From: Rikenellaceae bacterium
GTDB taxonomy: Bacteria > Bacteroidota > Bacteroidia > Bacteroidales > Rikenellaceae
Reading direction: 5' to 3'
DNA length: 55,165 nt
Assembly (NCBI GenBank): GCA_015059865.1
Contig: SUZP01000008.1
Location: 1 to 55,165 of the forward strand
Below the pieces are notes generated by a model. The model saw only the letters and a list, made by a program, of their open reading frames with translations, searched no databases and had not been told where the DNA came from. Below, in pieces: positions 16,860-25,000 of this stretch. Numbering within the stretch: position 1 is the stretch's first letter; every line of letters starts with the position of its first letter. The position numbers and the translations under genes are program-made.

Positions 16860-17825
16860 ATGAAAATTACAAAGATTTCTAACGACTTCACGCCACTGCG
16901 TCAGGGCATACTCTTCGGCATCGAGACCGAGACGGAGGAGCCGACAGACCTCGTCGTCGAGATTATCAACTCGACAAGTGGCGAGGTGGTGGCAACACAA
17001 CTGCTGCGAAGCGTCATCGAAGCGCAGGTCAATATTGCTCCATATATTCAGCAATTCTCCGAGCGCACCCCCTCACAGCAATGGCGCTCAACTATTCAGG
17101 ATGCTCCAATCGCCACCCACCACATCCGCATCGGCGACACCCTGTCGGAGAGCATAAAGACATCGTTCAACACCGAGGTTGTCACGCTGCCATCGCTCGT
17201 CAGCACAATGCCCTCCTCGCGTCGTATATCTCGCGACGAGCGCGACGAGTTGTTGCTGATGGTAGGCGCAGGCAAGAGGCTATTGGTCGAGATAGTCACC
17301 AGCACAAACGATGGCGATAATCTCCGTCACACTACCGAAACGGGAGTAGCCGTAGTCTCGTTCAATCCGAGTATGTACGACGCGGACTCCACTTATGCCG
17401 ACATCAAAATCTCGTGCGATGACGAGCTAATTGGCACACTTCACTACGACATCGTACCCTATCTAAATGGCTCACTTCGTTTAGCGTGGCTCTCTGAGTG
17501 CGGCTCTATCGAGCGATACACACTCCCTGCCGTAGTCTCAACAAAACGCCAAGCGACGAAGCAGACCATCCGCACACTCGAAGGCAGACGAGTGGTGCGC
17601 AGCTCTACCGAGCACCGCATATCGGCAACTTCGCGTTACGAGCCTCGTTCCATAACCGAAGCACTCGCCTATATAGCCTCCTCGCCAAAGGTGTGGCTCG
17701 AAGAGGAGGAGGGGTTGAGCGAGGTGGTTGTAACAACATCAACCATCGATAATAACCTCTTCAATGAGCCCGATTGCGTAAATCTCGAACTCTTGGTTTG
17801 GCGTAGAGAGGAGGTCTTATGTTAG
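16860..17825 (+). CDS. Uncharacterised phage-module protein, possibly tail structural
   Basis: A 321-residue protein I do not recognise. It is beta-rich with few helices: the N-terminal region (PLRQGILFGIETETEEPTDL) looks like a beta-sandwich, then come a central region with VEIVTSTNDGDNL and a C-terminal region with LEEEEGLSEVVVTTSTI and LELLVWRREEVLC. There is no signal peptide or membrane segment. Its stop overlaps the start of the next gene (ATG at 17819, stop ending 17825), so translation is probably coupled to the large tail-like protein. A structural role in a tail or baseplate is inferred from position only. Confidence 0.5.
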   Translation: MKITKISNDFTPLRQGILFGIETETEEPTDLVVEIINSTSGEVVATQLLRSVIEAQVNIAPYIQQFSERTPSQQWRSTIQDAPIATHHIRIGDTLSESIKTSFNTEVVTLPSLVSTMPSSRRISRDERDELLLMVGAGKRLLVEIVTSTNDGDNLRHTTETGVAVVSFNPSMYDADSTYADIKISCDDELIGTLHYDIVPYLNGSLRLAWLSECGSIERYTLPAVVSTKRQATKQTIRTLEGRRVVRSSTEHRISATSRYEPRSITEALAYIASSPKVWLEEEEGLSEVVVTTSTIDNNLFNEPDCVNLELLVWRREEVLC

Positions 17826-20191
17826 AGTTGTGGATTGATGGCAGCAGGTGCGACATCGACGCAATACCTCTCATCCCATTCGGCTACGATATCGACAACC
17901 TCACCAAAGTCGATGCTAATCGTGCAGGGCGAAGTCTCGAAGTGGAGTTGCCTGCAACCCCCTGCAATAACGCCCTTTTTGGCTCCTCGCAAGACCTCTA
18001 CGCCACCTCGCGTTTCAATGCCGAACACCATATTGCCACCATAAAGAGGGATGGTGTAGCGATATTTGAGGGTATGGTCTACCTGCGCGAAACAGCCATT
18101 CAGGAGGAGGTGGTCAAGGGCTACAAAATCTGCATCAAGGAGGGTGGTGCAGGGTGGATAGAGCAGGTAGCCAAAAACAGACTGCGAGAGCTCGACATCC
18201 AATATTCGGGCTCGTTAGACCTCGCAACGATAACAGACTCGTGGGATGGCGAGCAGGCCGTACGCTTTCTGCCAATATATCGCAGAGGGCATCTGCCGAG
18301 GTATTCGAGTTCGTCGGCTCTGCCAGTGGAGAGGGTGTTACTGACCGATGACTACCACCCATTTATCTCGGTTGCAGAGATGGTCAAAGCGATGTTTGCC
18401 AAGACGGGCTACACCCTACGCAGCAACTTCCTCGACAGCGAATTTGGTCGCTCGCTCTATATGAGTGGCGAGTACACGCGCAGCGATGCATCGTTGGCAA
18501 AGAGCCGATGCGACTTCTTTGCTCGTCGTTCTGCTCCAACAACCGCCAAGGCCGACTTTTCGGGTAGAGTCTACGCCTCGGCAGCCTTTGCGACGAGTTC
18601 GGTAGGGGCAATTGTCGATACCGCAAATCCCAACGCCTACGACAGCGACGGCGTGCAGATGAGCGAGACCTTCAACACCCTAAACGCCTTCTCGATAGAT
18701 AGTTATGGCAACGCCTGCTTCACTCCTAAATATGCCGTGAAGGCGGGATTTATGCTCCACATCGAGTATACCACCGACTATAAAATTCTATCGCGCAATG
18801 AGTTGCTCGGATTTAATGTAGTGGAGGGAATGGATGGTGTTCGCGTAGATTTTCCTCTTACCAACACCTGCACCGACTACCGCAATTCGGCAACAAAGAG
18901 TATGCAATATCGCGCCCTCGTATTCAACCATATCGAGGGGCGAGAGTATCGACTCTCGGCCTATGGGACAGACGATGTAGTCTACAATCTAAGCACTTGG
19001 TCGTCGCGCTCACAGTTAGTTACAACACCGAGTCAAGATTTTCGTAGTCTGCAACTATTCTATCGCAGTGGCAACTCCGTATGGCAGGTATATACAGGCG
19101 ATTGGGCTCTCTACGGCGGATATATCGAGGAGGAGGGCAGAGTGGATGTGGCGCTCGATTTCAGAATACCACCACAGAGCGTACAGGCAGGGGGTAAATT
19201 CACATTGGATAAGATTTGGTTTGGAGGGGCCGAACAAGGTATGGAAATTACCATTGGCAACGGAACTACCCTACAACCATACTTCACCGTAGTACCGGGT
19301 TATGGTTCAAACCTCACATTTGCCGATATCGCTCCGCGACATCTCAATCAAATCGAGCTTCTGACCGCCATAGGCGAGATGTTCAACCTCGCATTCTACA
19401 CCGATGAGTTGCATAAAGAGGTACATATCGAGCCATTAGAGGAGTTGTATCACGCGAGCCCCATCATCGATTGGAGCAACCGCGTAGACCTCTCGCAGGT
19501 AATAGCCCTATCGGATGCGGGTATCGAGAGGGCGCAAAACCGAGCTTTCTACTATCTTGACAGCGACTTTGCCACCCATAGCTTCAACCTCGAAAACGAC
19601 ACCGTCTTCGGTCGCTGGGAGCATCGCAACCCCCTCTATGGCACAAAAGATAGCACCAAGCTTGTCGGAAACCAGCTTTTTACCACCACACTCAACATCT
19701 CCGATGTGGTAAACTCAGCCCCTTCTGCCTCGCTGATACAGGTTGGTGACACCGAGAGTTTCGACTCCGCCCTCGACGAGCCATTTACGCCGCATATTGT
19801 CTGCTACAAAGGGTTAAAAGAGTTGCCCGAAGGTGAGTGTTGGGTAACACACGATAGGCTCGACCACTATCCATACGCCACCTTCTCGGATGGCGAAAGC
19901 GTAAACCTGTGTTTCGAGGATAGAGATGGCTTGCAGGGGCTCAACCGCTACTATACAGCTCATCTTGCGCGCCTTAGTGAGGGGCAACGGCTCACACTCG
20001 ACCTCCACCTCGCCACAGCCGAGATAGCATCTCTCTTTACGGCCAATGGTACGAAACCATCATTGCGAACAAGATTTCGCTTCAATATTCAGGGAGAGAG
20101 TTCGCTATTTCGTCTTGCAAAGGTGGATAGTTGGGACACCGAAAGAGGCACCGTGCGTTGCACCTTTGAACGAGAGTTAGAGACTATTTAA
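17819..20191 (+). CDS. Large tail/baseplate-like phage-module protein
   Basis: A 790-residue protein, the largest of the module. The N-terminal third (LWIDGSRCDIDAIPLIPFGY, VELPATPCNNALFGSSQDLY, TIKRDGVAIFEGMVYL) has the look of baseplate-hub/distal-tail beta domains. The middle is rich in aromatic beta-strands (YIEEEGRVDVALDFRIPP) like a carbohydrate-binding or adhesin domain. The C-terminal third (HLNQIELLTAIGEMFNLAFY, then beta-rich) resembles hub proteins that bind other tail parts. There is no signal peptide. The length is too short and the protein too beta-rich for a tape measure. The tail or receptor-binding role is inferred. Confidence 0.5.
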   Translation: MLELWIDGSRCDIDAIPLIPFGYDIDNLTKVDANRAGRSLEVELPATPCNNALFGSSQDLYATSRFNAEHHIATIKRDGVAIFEGMVYLRETAIQEEVVKGYKICIKEGGAGWIEQVAKNRLRELDIQYSGSLDLATITDSWDGEQAVRFLPIYRRGHLPRYSSSSALPVERVLLTDDYHPFISVAEMVKAMFAKTGYTLRSNFLDSEFGRSLYMSGEYTRSDASLAKSRCDFFARRSAPTTAKADFSGRVYASAAFATSSVGAIVDTANPNAYDSDGVQMSETFNTLNAFSIDSYGNACFTPKYAVKAGFMLHIEYTTDYKILSRNELLGFNVVEGMDGVRVDFPLTNTCTDYRNSATKSMQYRALVFNHIEGREYRLSAYGTDDVVYNLSTWSSRSQLVTTPSQDFRSLQLFYRSGNSVWQVYTGDWALYGGYIEEEGRVDVALDFRIPPQSVQAGGKFTLDKIWFGGAEQGMEITIGNGTTLQPYFTVVPGYGSNLTFADIAPRHLNQIELLTAIGEMFNLAFYTDELHKEVHIEPLEELYHASPIIDWSNRVDLSQVIALSDAGIERAQNRAFYYLDSDFATHSFNLENDTVFGRWEHRNPLYGTKDSTKLVGNQLFTTTLNISDVVNSAPSASLIQVGDTESFDSALDEPFTPHIVCYKGLKELPEGECWVTHDRLDHYPYATFSDGESVNLCFEDRDGLQGLNRYYTAHLARLSEGQRLTLDLHLATAEIASLFTANGTKPSLRTRFRFNIQGESSLFRLAKVDSWDTERGTVRCTFERELETI

Positions 20192-20204
20192 AAACTACTA
20201 TGAG

Positions 20205-20456
20205 ATGAAACGAAACGAGAGAAAATTTTTGACCTCACTACTCGACAACATCAAGTCGAAGAGCTCGGTCGAGACCGTAGAGTATATGTGGAATAGAGGT
20301 CTGCTCAACCGCACGGCAGTGGAGCGACTCTACATCAGCAACGAGGTTGCAAGGCGTGTACGAGCTGGCGAGACAAAATGTGCTGCAATACGACAGCTAT
20401 CATCCGAGCTGAACTGCTCGTACGAGAAGGCGCGAACTGCGGTCTATTTCAAGTAA
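20205..20456 (+). CDS. Small helix-turn-helix protein in the phage module
   Basis: An 83-residue, basic, all-helical protein. The C-terminal half (AAIRQLSSELNCSYEKARTAVY) reads as a helix-turn-helix. The N-terminal half (KFLTSLLDNIKSKSSVETVEYMW) is a helical pair. Position 13 bases after the tail-like gene and 16 before the protease suggests co-transcription. It could be a regulator or a small-terminase-like DNA-binding packaging protein, or an unrelated small phage protein. Nothing in the sequence decides between these. Confidence 0.5.
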   Translation: MKRNERKFLTSLLDNIKSKSSVETVEYMWNRGLLNRTAVERLYISNEVARRVRAGETKCAAIRQLSSELNCSYEKARTAVYFK

Positions 20457-20472
20457 CAAAAGAGAACTAATT

Positions 20473-21345
20473 ATGAAGACAGAGATTAAAATTAAAAACG
20501 AAGCCTCCCTCTGCACCATCGACATCGAGGGAGTCATAGGCCTCGCGGAGGAGAGTCAATTTGCGGAGAGTTCGCGCAGTGTGGCCACATACGAGCGTTT
20601 TCGCGAGGAGCTCGCCAAGATAGAGAATATCGCCGAGAAGGAGATTGTTGTCAATATCCGTTCAACAGGTGGCGATGTGAACGACGCTCTTCTCATCTAC
20701 GACTGCCTCGTATCGCTCAATGCCAAGATTACCACCCGATGCTACGGATATACGGCCTCGGCAGCTACAATCATCGCACAGGCGGCGAGCGAGGGGTGTC
20801 GCGAGATTTCCAACTCGGCACTCTACCTCGTACATATGTCGAGTAGTGTCGTAGAGGGCAACTCCACCGATTTGGCAGAGCGTATCGAGCTGCTGCAAAA
20901 GAGTGATGACCGCATCGCCTCGCTCTACGCATTGCGCTCTGGTCGCGAAAAGAGTCAATTCGAGGTGCTGATGGCCGAGAATGGTGGGCGAGGTCGTTGG
21001 CTCACTCCCGACGAGACTATCGAGGCAGGACTTGCCGACAAGGTGGTTGGCACAGAGGAGAGCACAAGCAAGCAAACCAATATTGTCGATATGGTCAAGG
21101 GGTGGTTCTCCTCGACAAAGGAGCAGGAGGTGCCGACACCGCCCGCCTCGGACATAAACATCCTTCATCTGCCCGACAATCGCATCTGCTCCACATCTGC
21201 AATTGCTCTGCGCGAGGGGCAACGCACCGCAGCACCGACAATGACGCTATCGAAGGAGGACCCCTCGCTCGATGGTTCCCCTCAAACATCAAACGCCTTG
21301 GCCTATGCCGAGGATGCGCGCAACCTCAATTTCAGATTGCGCTAA
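20473..21345 (+). CDS. ClpP-like prohead maturation protease with C-terminal extension
   Basis: A 290-residue protein. Residues 1-192 form a ClpP/SppA-type serine protease: VVNIRSTGGDVNDALLIYD (oxyanion Gly-Gly), candidate nucleophile Ser96 in GYTASAATIIAQAAS, candidate His121 in LYLVHMSS, and GRWLTPDETIEAGLADKVV. This form is the usual capsid maturation protease of HK97-type phages and lies directly before the capsid gene. The Asp of the ClpP triad is not obvious. Residues 193-290 are a polar low-complexity tail without an evident fold, which could act as a fused scaffold, since no separate scaffold gene is seen. A cellular ClpP is unlikely because of context and this tail. Confidence 0.85.
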   Translation: MKTEIKIKNEASLCTIDIEGVIGLAEESQFAESSRSVATYERFREELAKIENIAEKEIVVNIRSTGGDVNDALLIYDCLVSLNAKITTRCYGYTASAATIIAQAASEGCREISNSALYLVHMSSSVVEGNSTDLAERIELLQKSDDRIASLYALRSGREKSQFEVLMAENGGRGRWLTPDETIEAGLADKVVGTEESTSKQTNIVDMVKGWFSSTKEQEVPTPPASDINILHLPDNRICSTSAIALREGQRTAAPTMTLSKEDPSLDGSPQTSNALAYAEDARNLNFRLR

Positions 21346-21386
21346 ACAACAAACAAATTCTAAAAAACTTCTAAAAAAGAGAAACT

Positions 21387-22370
21387 ATGATTATCGAAAA
21401 TTCAAAAACCTACAATGTAACCGATGTTGAAAACATCTTTTTCCGCCCAACCTTCTGTGGTAAGCCAGCCGAGGAGTTCGGCGTGCGAGTACTCTACAAT
21501 ATGCCGATGCCGACGAAGTGTCCTGTCTTCCGACACAACCACGACATCATCAAAACATTCTCGTCGGGATGGCAGGGTGGCACATCTGCAACTATGGAGC
21601 AGATTGAAATCCCATTGGACAAGTTGAAGGCCGAGTCGGCATATTCGGCCGAGAGCTACTTCTCGACCGTCTACGAGCAGTTGCTCAACTCGGCAGATGT
21701 CAATATGGGCGACCTTAGTGGCACAGACCTCGAAAAGGCCGAGACCGAGATTTTCCGCCGTTCTTTGGCCGAGAGCGTGTACGCTCACACTTGGTTTGGC
21801 GACGCCGATGGCGAGATTTCGGACTACCTCGGCTATTCGGGTTTCATCCGCAGAGTTGTAGATATCAAGGAGAATTATGGCGGAAAGATCGCACTCGACA
21901 TCTTTGACTCGCCACAGGAGACAACTATTGAAGAGCTCTTGCGCAGCTCGTGGACCAATGCAAACGACGACCTGCGTGCACTCGCTTCGGATGGTCAGTT
22001 GGTATTCTTTGTCAGCTCGGATATCTACGACGCATACCAGTTCTTCCTCGACGAAAATGGCTCGTCAAATGCTTATGCCGATGCAGCTAACGGTCGCCCT
22101 ACATTGAGCTATCACGGCATTCCTCTCGTCGAGGTACCATCGAAGAAGTATAACACCAAGCGAATTAAGTCGTTCTGCATCCTCACCGACCGTCGTAACT
22201 TCGTCTTGGCACTCAACACTGCCGACTCGCCAGAGAAGGAGATTCGTATGTGGTACAACCCTGACGAGATGGAAAACCGCCAGCGCGTAGTATTCCTTGC
22301 CGGCACTGCGGTTTTGGACAAGAGCATCATCTCAGGATACATGTATGAGCAGGATTTAACATTCCTCTAA
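21387..22370 (+). CDS. Probable HK97-type major capsid protein
   Basis: A 327-residue protein directly after the protease. Signs of the HK97 fold include a long spine-like helix (PLDKLKAESAYSAESYFSTV), a segment DDLRALASDGQLVFFVSSDI with helix EELLRSSWTNAN, and near residue 235 YHGIPLVEVPSKK, the common capsid pattern of a short loop before the last beta strands. The C-terminus is beta-rich (EIRMWYNPDEMENRQRVVFLAGTAVLD). There is no long N-terminal delta-domain, consistent with scaffold function lying in the protease tail. The family assignment rests on fold-like features and position. Confidence 0.7.
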   Translation: MIIENSKTYNVTDVENIFFRPTFCGKPAEEFGVRVLYNMPMPTKCPVFRHNHDIIKTFSSGWQGGTSATMEQIEIPLDKLKAESAYSAESYFSTVYEQLLNSADVNMGDLSGTDLEKAETEIFRRSLAESVYAHTWFGDADGEISDYLGYSGFIRRVVDIKENYGGKIALDIFDSPQETTIEELLRSSWTNANDDLRALASDGQLVFFVSSDIYDAYQFFLDENGSSNAYADAANGRPTLSYHGIPLVEVPSKKYNTKRIKSFCILTDRRNFVLALNTADSPEKEIRMWYNPDEMENRQRVVFLAGTAVLDKSIISGYMYEQDLTFL

Positions 22371-22383
22371 AAGATTGTTAAGT

Positions 22384-22875
22384 ATGAGTTCCAATTACAA
22401 ACCCGTTGGAGGGGTGGAGAGCGTTGCTCTCTACCCCGTCGATGCGGTGGTTGCGGCACTCTTTTCGAGCGATGGATGCGAAGTTACACTCTCCGCCACC
22501 CCTATTGAGGTGGAGTTAGTAGACGACCTCTCCTGCTACGAGGAGCTATCCAAATCTAAAAATGGCATTGCCAAAATCACCCACTCCCTCACTCTCGTTG
22601 CCGATAGAGCCACAGCCTCGCAATGGCTCGACACGGAGTTTTTGGAGCGTTGCTCTGCGGAGGGTGTTGTGGCGGTAATATCGTTGTGCGATGGCCGTCG
22701 TCTACTGGTCGGATACTCTGCCCTATTTGGTAATGAGCAACCTTTACGGCTCGAAAGCCTAACATCAACATCGGGAAGCAGCCTACGAGATAAGCCTACC
22801 GTAACGCTACAACTTATATCGCACGACACTGAGTTCTCGCAAGAGATTTTAGAGATTGTTCAAATTTGTTCATAA
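22384..22875 (+). CDS. Tail-tube-like phage-module protein
   Basis: A 163-residue protein beginning MSSNYKPVGGVESVALYPVD, then largely beta-strands (CEVTLSATPIEVELVDDL, GIAKITHSLTLVADRATASQW, VVAVISLCDGRRLLVGYSAL, TVTLQLISHDTEFS). This single beta-barrel with a loop and a helix is the shape of small tail-tube proteins, but no diagnostic signature is present. It lies between capsid and portal genes, an unusual place for a tube gene. The ATG at 22384 is used; the frame is open three codons earlier. Confidence 0.45.
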   Translation: MSSNYKPVGGVESVALYPVDAVVAALFSSDGCEVTLSATPIEVELVDDLSCYEELSKSKNGIAKITHSLTLVADRATASQWLDTEFLERCSAEGVVAVISLCDGRRLLVGYSALFGNEQPLRLESLTSTSGSSLRDKPTVTLQLISHDTEFSQEILEIVQICS

Positions 22876-22892
22876 AATTATCTATAAGCTGT

Positions 22893-24116
22893 ATGGAAAA
22901 GAGTAAGACAAAAAGTATAATTTGCAGCACGAGCAATAGTGCCGATACACTCTATGCGCTATCGGCCACAAAGATTGAGAGCAAAGAGTTTTGGCGTTGG
23001 GGCGTAGATAACAATATGCCCGAAGCACTCGCCCTACTATCAAGGCGCTCAACGGCGCATCGTCGCATCATCAACGACAAGGCCGACTACATCTCAGGCA
23101 AGGGGTTTAATTATGATGCAAGCACTCCGTTGTTAGGGAACATCGTAGAGCGAGCTAACGGCAACAACGAGTCGTTGCGTCAGGTGCTGAACAAACTCGC
23201 ATTCGACAAATCGCTCTTCGGCAACGCCTTTCTCGAAATCGTTACCGACGAACAAAACTCATTCATCTCGTTCTATCATCAAGATGCATCGCGCTGTCGC
23301 GTAGCCAAAGAGTCCAAACACATCTTGTTGCATCACGATTGGGCACATTTTCGTTCGGAGGAGGCTCAGTCGTTGCCCCTCTACCCCACCTTCGAGAAGC
23401 AGACCGATGGCACACTACGCTCAATCATTCACTACAAGGATTACGAGCCGATGTTCCACCACTACGGCGTACCGCAATATATTGCCGGTCTGAATGTCTC
23501 GGCCATCGCCTACAAGACCGACCGTTGGAACATAGCTCGTCTGGACAACTCGTTCCAGCTCTCAGGCGTAATGATGATTGACAACGCCGTAGATAACGAA
23601 AACGACGCGGCAAATCTCGCTCGAATGGCCGAGCAACGCTTTGCCGGTAAGCCCGGACAGGTGATGTTTATCATTCGCGACGAGAGCTCCGACGACAACT
23701 CGCGCTTCATCCCTATCGAGTCGCAAAACGATGGCGATTGGAAGGATTTACACGACCAAGCCACAGGAGATATTGTGGTAGCGCACTCGTGGTTCCGTTC
23801 ATTGAGTGGCTTGGACTACTCGTCAGGTTTTAGTGCCGAGCGTATTCTGCACGAGTACGAGGTGGCACTCAACACCATCATCCTCGGCGAGCAGAGCGAG
23901 TTATTGGAGCCTATCTCGCGAGCCATAAGCGAGATTTTGCACATAGACAGCTCCTCACTCGAAATCATCAACCGCCCACCTACGCGCTCGAAGCCTATCT
24001 ATATGAAGGTCTGGGAGGCACGCAAAGCCGATGGTTTGGATTACGACGAGAGTGATGAGCGACAGCAGTTGTTCTTGTCCGAGATAAGCAAGTACAACCT
24101 TAAATCGATTGATTAA
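22893..24116 (+). CDS. Phage portal protein
   Basis: A 407-residue protein that would form the dodecameric DNA channel at one capsid vertex. Supporting features are the N-terminal segment WRWGVDNNMPEALALLSRRS with RRIINDKADYISG, the wing with GNAFLEIVTDEQNS, the motif VPQYIAGLNVSAIAYKTDRWN, DNSFQLSGVMMID and PGQVMFIIRDESSDDN in the clip/stem region, and GLDYSSGFSAERILHEYEVALN. These are typical of Siphoviridae-type (HK97/SPP1-like) portals. The start at MEKSKTKSII (22893) is preferred, as earlier codons overlap the previous gene. Head-connector and lysis genes follow. Confidence 0.85.
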   Translation: MEKSKTKSIICSTSNSADTLYALSATKIESKEFWRWGVDNNMPEALALLSRRSTAHRRIINDKADYISGKGFNYDASTPLLGNIVERANGNNESLRQVLNKLAFDKSLFGNAFLEIVTDEQNSFISFYHQDASRCRVAKESKHILLHHDWAHFRSEEAQSLPLYPTFEKQTDGTLRSIIHYKDYEPMFHHYGVPQYIAGLNVSAIAYKTDRWNIARLDNSFQLSGVMMIDNAVDNENDAANLARMAEQRFAGKPGQVMFIIRDESSDDNSRFIPIESQNDGDWKDLHDQATGDIVVAHSWFRSLSGLDYSSGFSAERILHEYEVALNTIILGEQSELLEPISRAISEILHIDSSSLEIINRPPTRSKPIYMKVWEARKADGLDYDESDERQQLFLSEISKYNLKSID

Positions 24117-24120
24117 CACC

Positions 24121-24594
24121 ATGAAAAATCTAATTACAAATGAACAAGTTATTTCGTTGGCTTTTGGCGACGGTGAGTACATCTCGCCGAGCACTGTGCT
24201 CGATTCTGACATCGCTGCGGCAGCAGACCGCTATATTCTTCCGGTGGTGGGAGCAGAGCTATATCAAGAGATGCTTAGTGGCTCTCAAAAGGGGCTTCTC
24301 AACGACTTTGTCGCACCTGCGCTCGCTATGGCAGTGCGAACAATGATTCAGCCGGCCCTGAATGTGCGCACGGGACAAGGTGGATTGCATATCCCCTCGT
24401 CAGCGCGTAGCGACACCTCGATAAAGACCACCACCTTAGCACTGCAAAAATCGCTCTGCCGTCGCCGTCAAGTTCTGTTAAGACGGCTATCAAACCACCT
24501 CAGAAATCACCCTTCCGAGTTTCCGAGCTACAAGGCAAACGAGGATGCAATGCAAAAGTGTCGTATCGATGGAGGCTATGTACAGATGTTTTAA
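24121..24594 (+). CDS. Probable head-tail connector protein
   Basis: A 157-residue protein with an all-helical N-terminal region (LITNEQVISLAFGDGEYISP, DIAAAADRYILPVVGAELYQ, LNDFVAPALAMAVRTMIQPA), the arrangement of gp6-like head-tail connectors that bind below the portal, and a basic helical C-terminal half (RRRQVLLRRLSNHLRNHP). It directly follows the portal gene (4-base gap), the expected position for a connector. Its 3' end overlaps the holin frame. Confidence 0.65.
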   Translation: MKNLITNEQVISLAFGDGEYISPSTVLDSDIAAAADRYILPVVGAELYQEMLSGSQKGLLNDFVAPALAMAVRTMIQPALNVRTGQGGLHIPSSARSDTSIKTTTLALQKSLCRRRQVLLRRLSNHLRNHPSEFPSYKANEDAMQKCRIDGGYVQMF

Positions 24595-25000
24595 TGGGGC
24601 AATTCTCGCCTTGGCAGCCCTCTTTGCGCCGATAAAGCCCGTAGTTTTGTGTGCGCTATCGTTCATCCTCATCGACTTCGTGACAGGAGTCATCGCCTCT
24701 CGTTGTGAGGCAAAGCAGCACGGCGAGGCGTGGTATTTCTCCTCGCACGAGGCGTGGCGCACCATCCGCAAGGCGGGTTTTGTTATGCTCACGATAGGGA
24801 TGAGCTGGTTGATAGAGAGCTGCATACTCGACTTTATGACACTCAACCTCACCCGCATCATTGCAGGGGCTATTTGCGGAGTGGAGATGTGGTCGTTTTT
24901 GGAGAATGCCTCGGTGTTGAGCGATGCAAAGCTCTTTGAGTGGCTTCGCAGATATGTCAAACGCAAAGTCGAGAGGGAGATTGGAGAGTATGAAGATTAG
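24578..25000 (+). CDS. Phage holin
   Basis: About 140 residues with three hydrophobic segments: FNGAILALAALFAPIKPVVLC, ALSFILIDFVTGVIAS and FVMLTIGMSWLIE plus IIAGAICGVEM, followed by a charged tail (RRYVKRKVEREIGEYED). The pattern IDFVTGVIASR is characteristic of the Bacteroidota phage holin family (phage_holin_4-like). Start choice is uncertain: ATG codons at 24545, 24569 and 24578 are in frame and all lie within the connector gene; 24578 leaves the shortest overlap. The stop overlaps the next start, so holin and muralytic genes are coupled. Confidence 0.75.
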   Translation: MYRCFNGAILALAALFAPIKPVVLCALSFILIDFVTGVIASRCEAKQHGEAWYFSSHEAWRTIRKAGFVMLTIGMSWLIESCILDFMTLNLTRIIAGAICGVEMWSFLENASVLSDAKLFEWLRRYVKRKVEREIGEYED

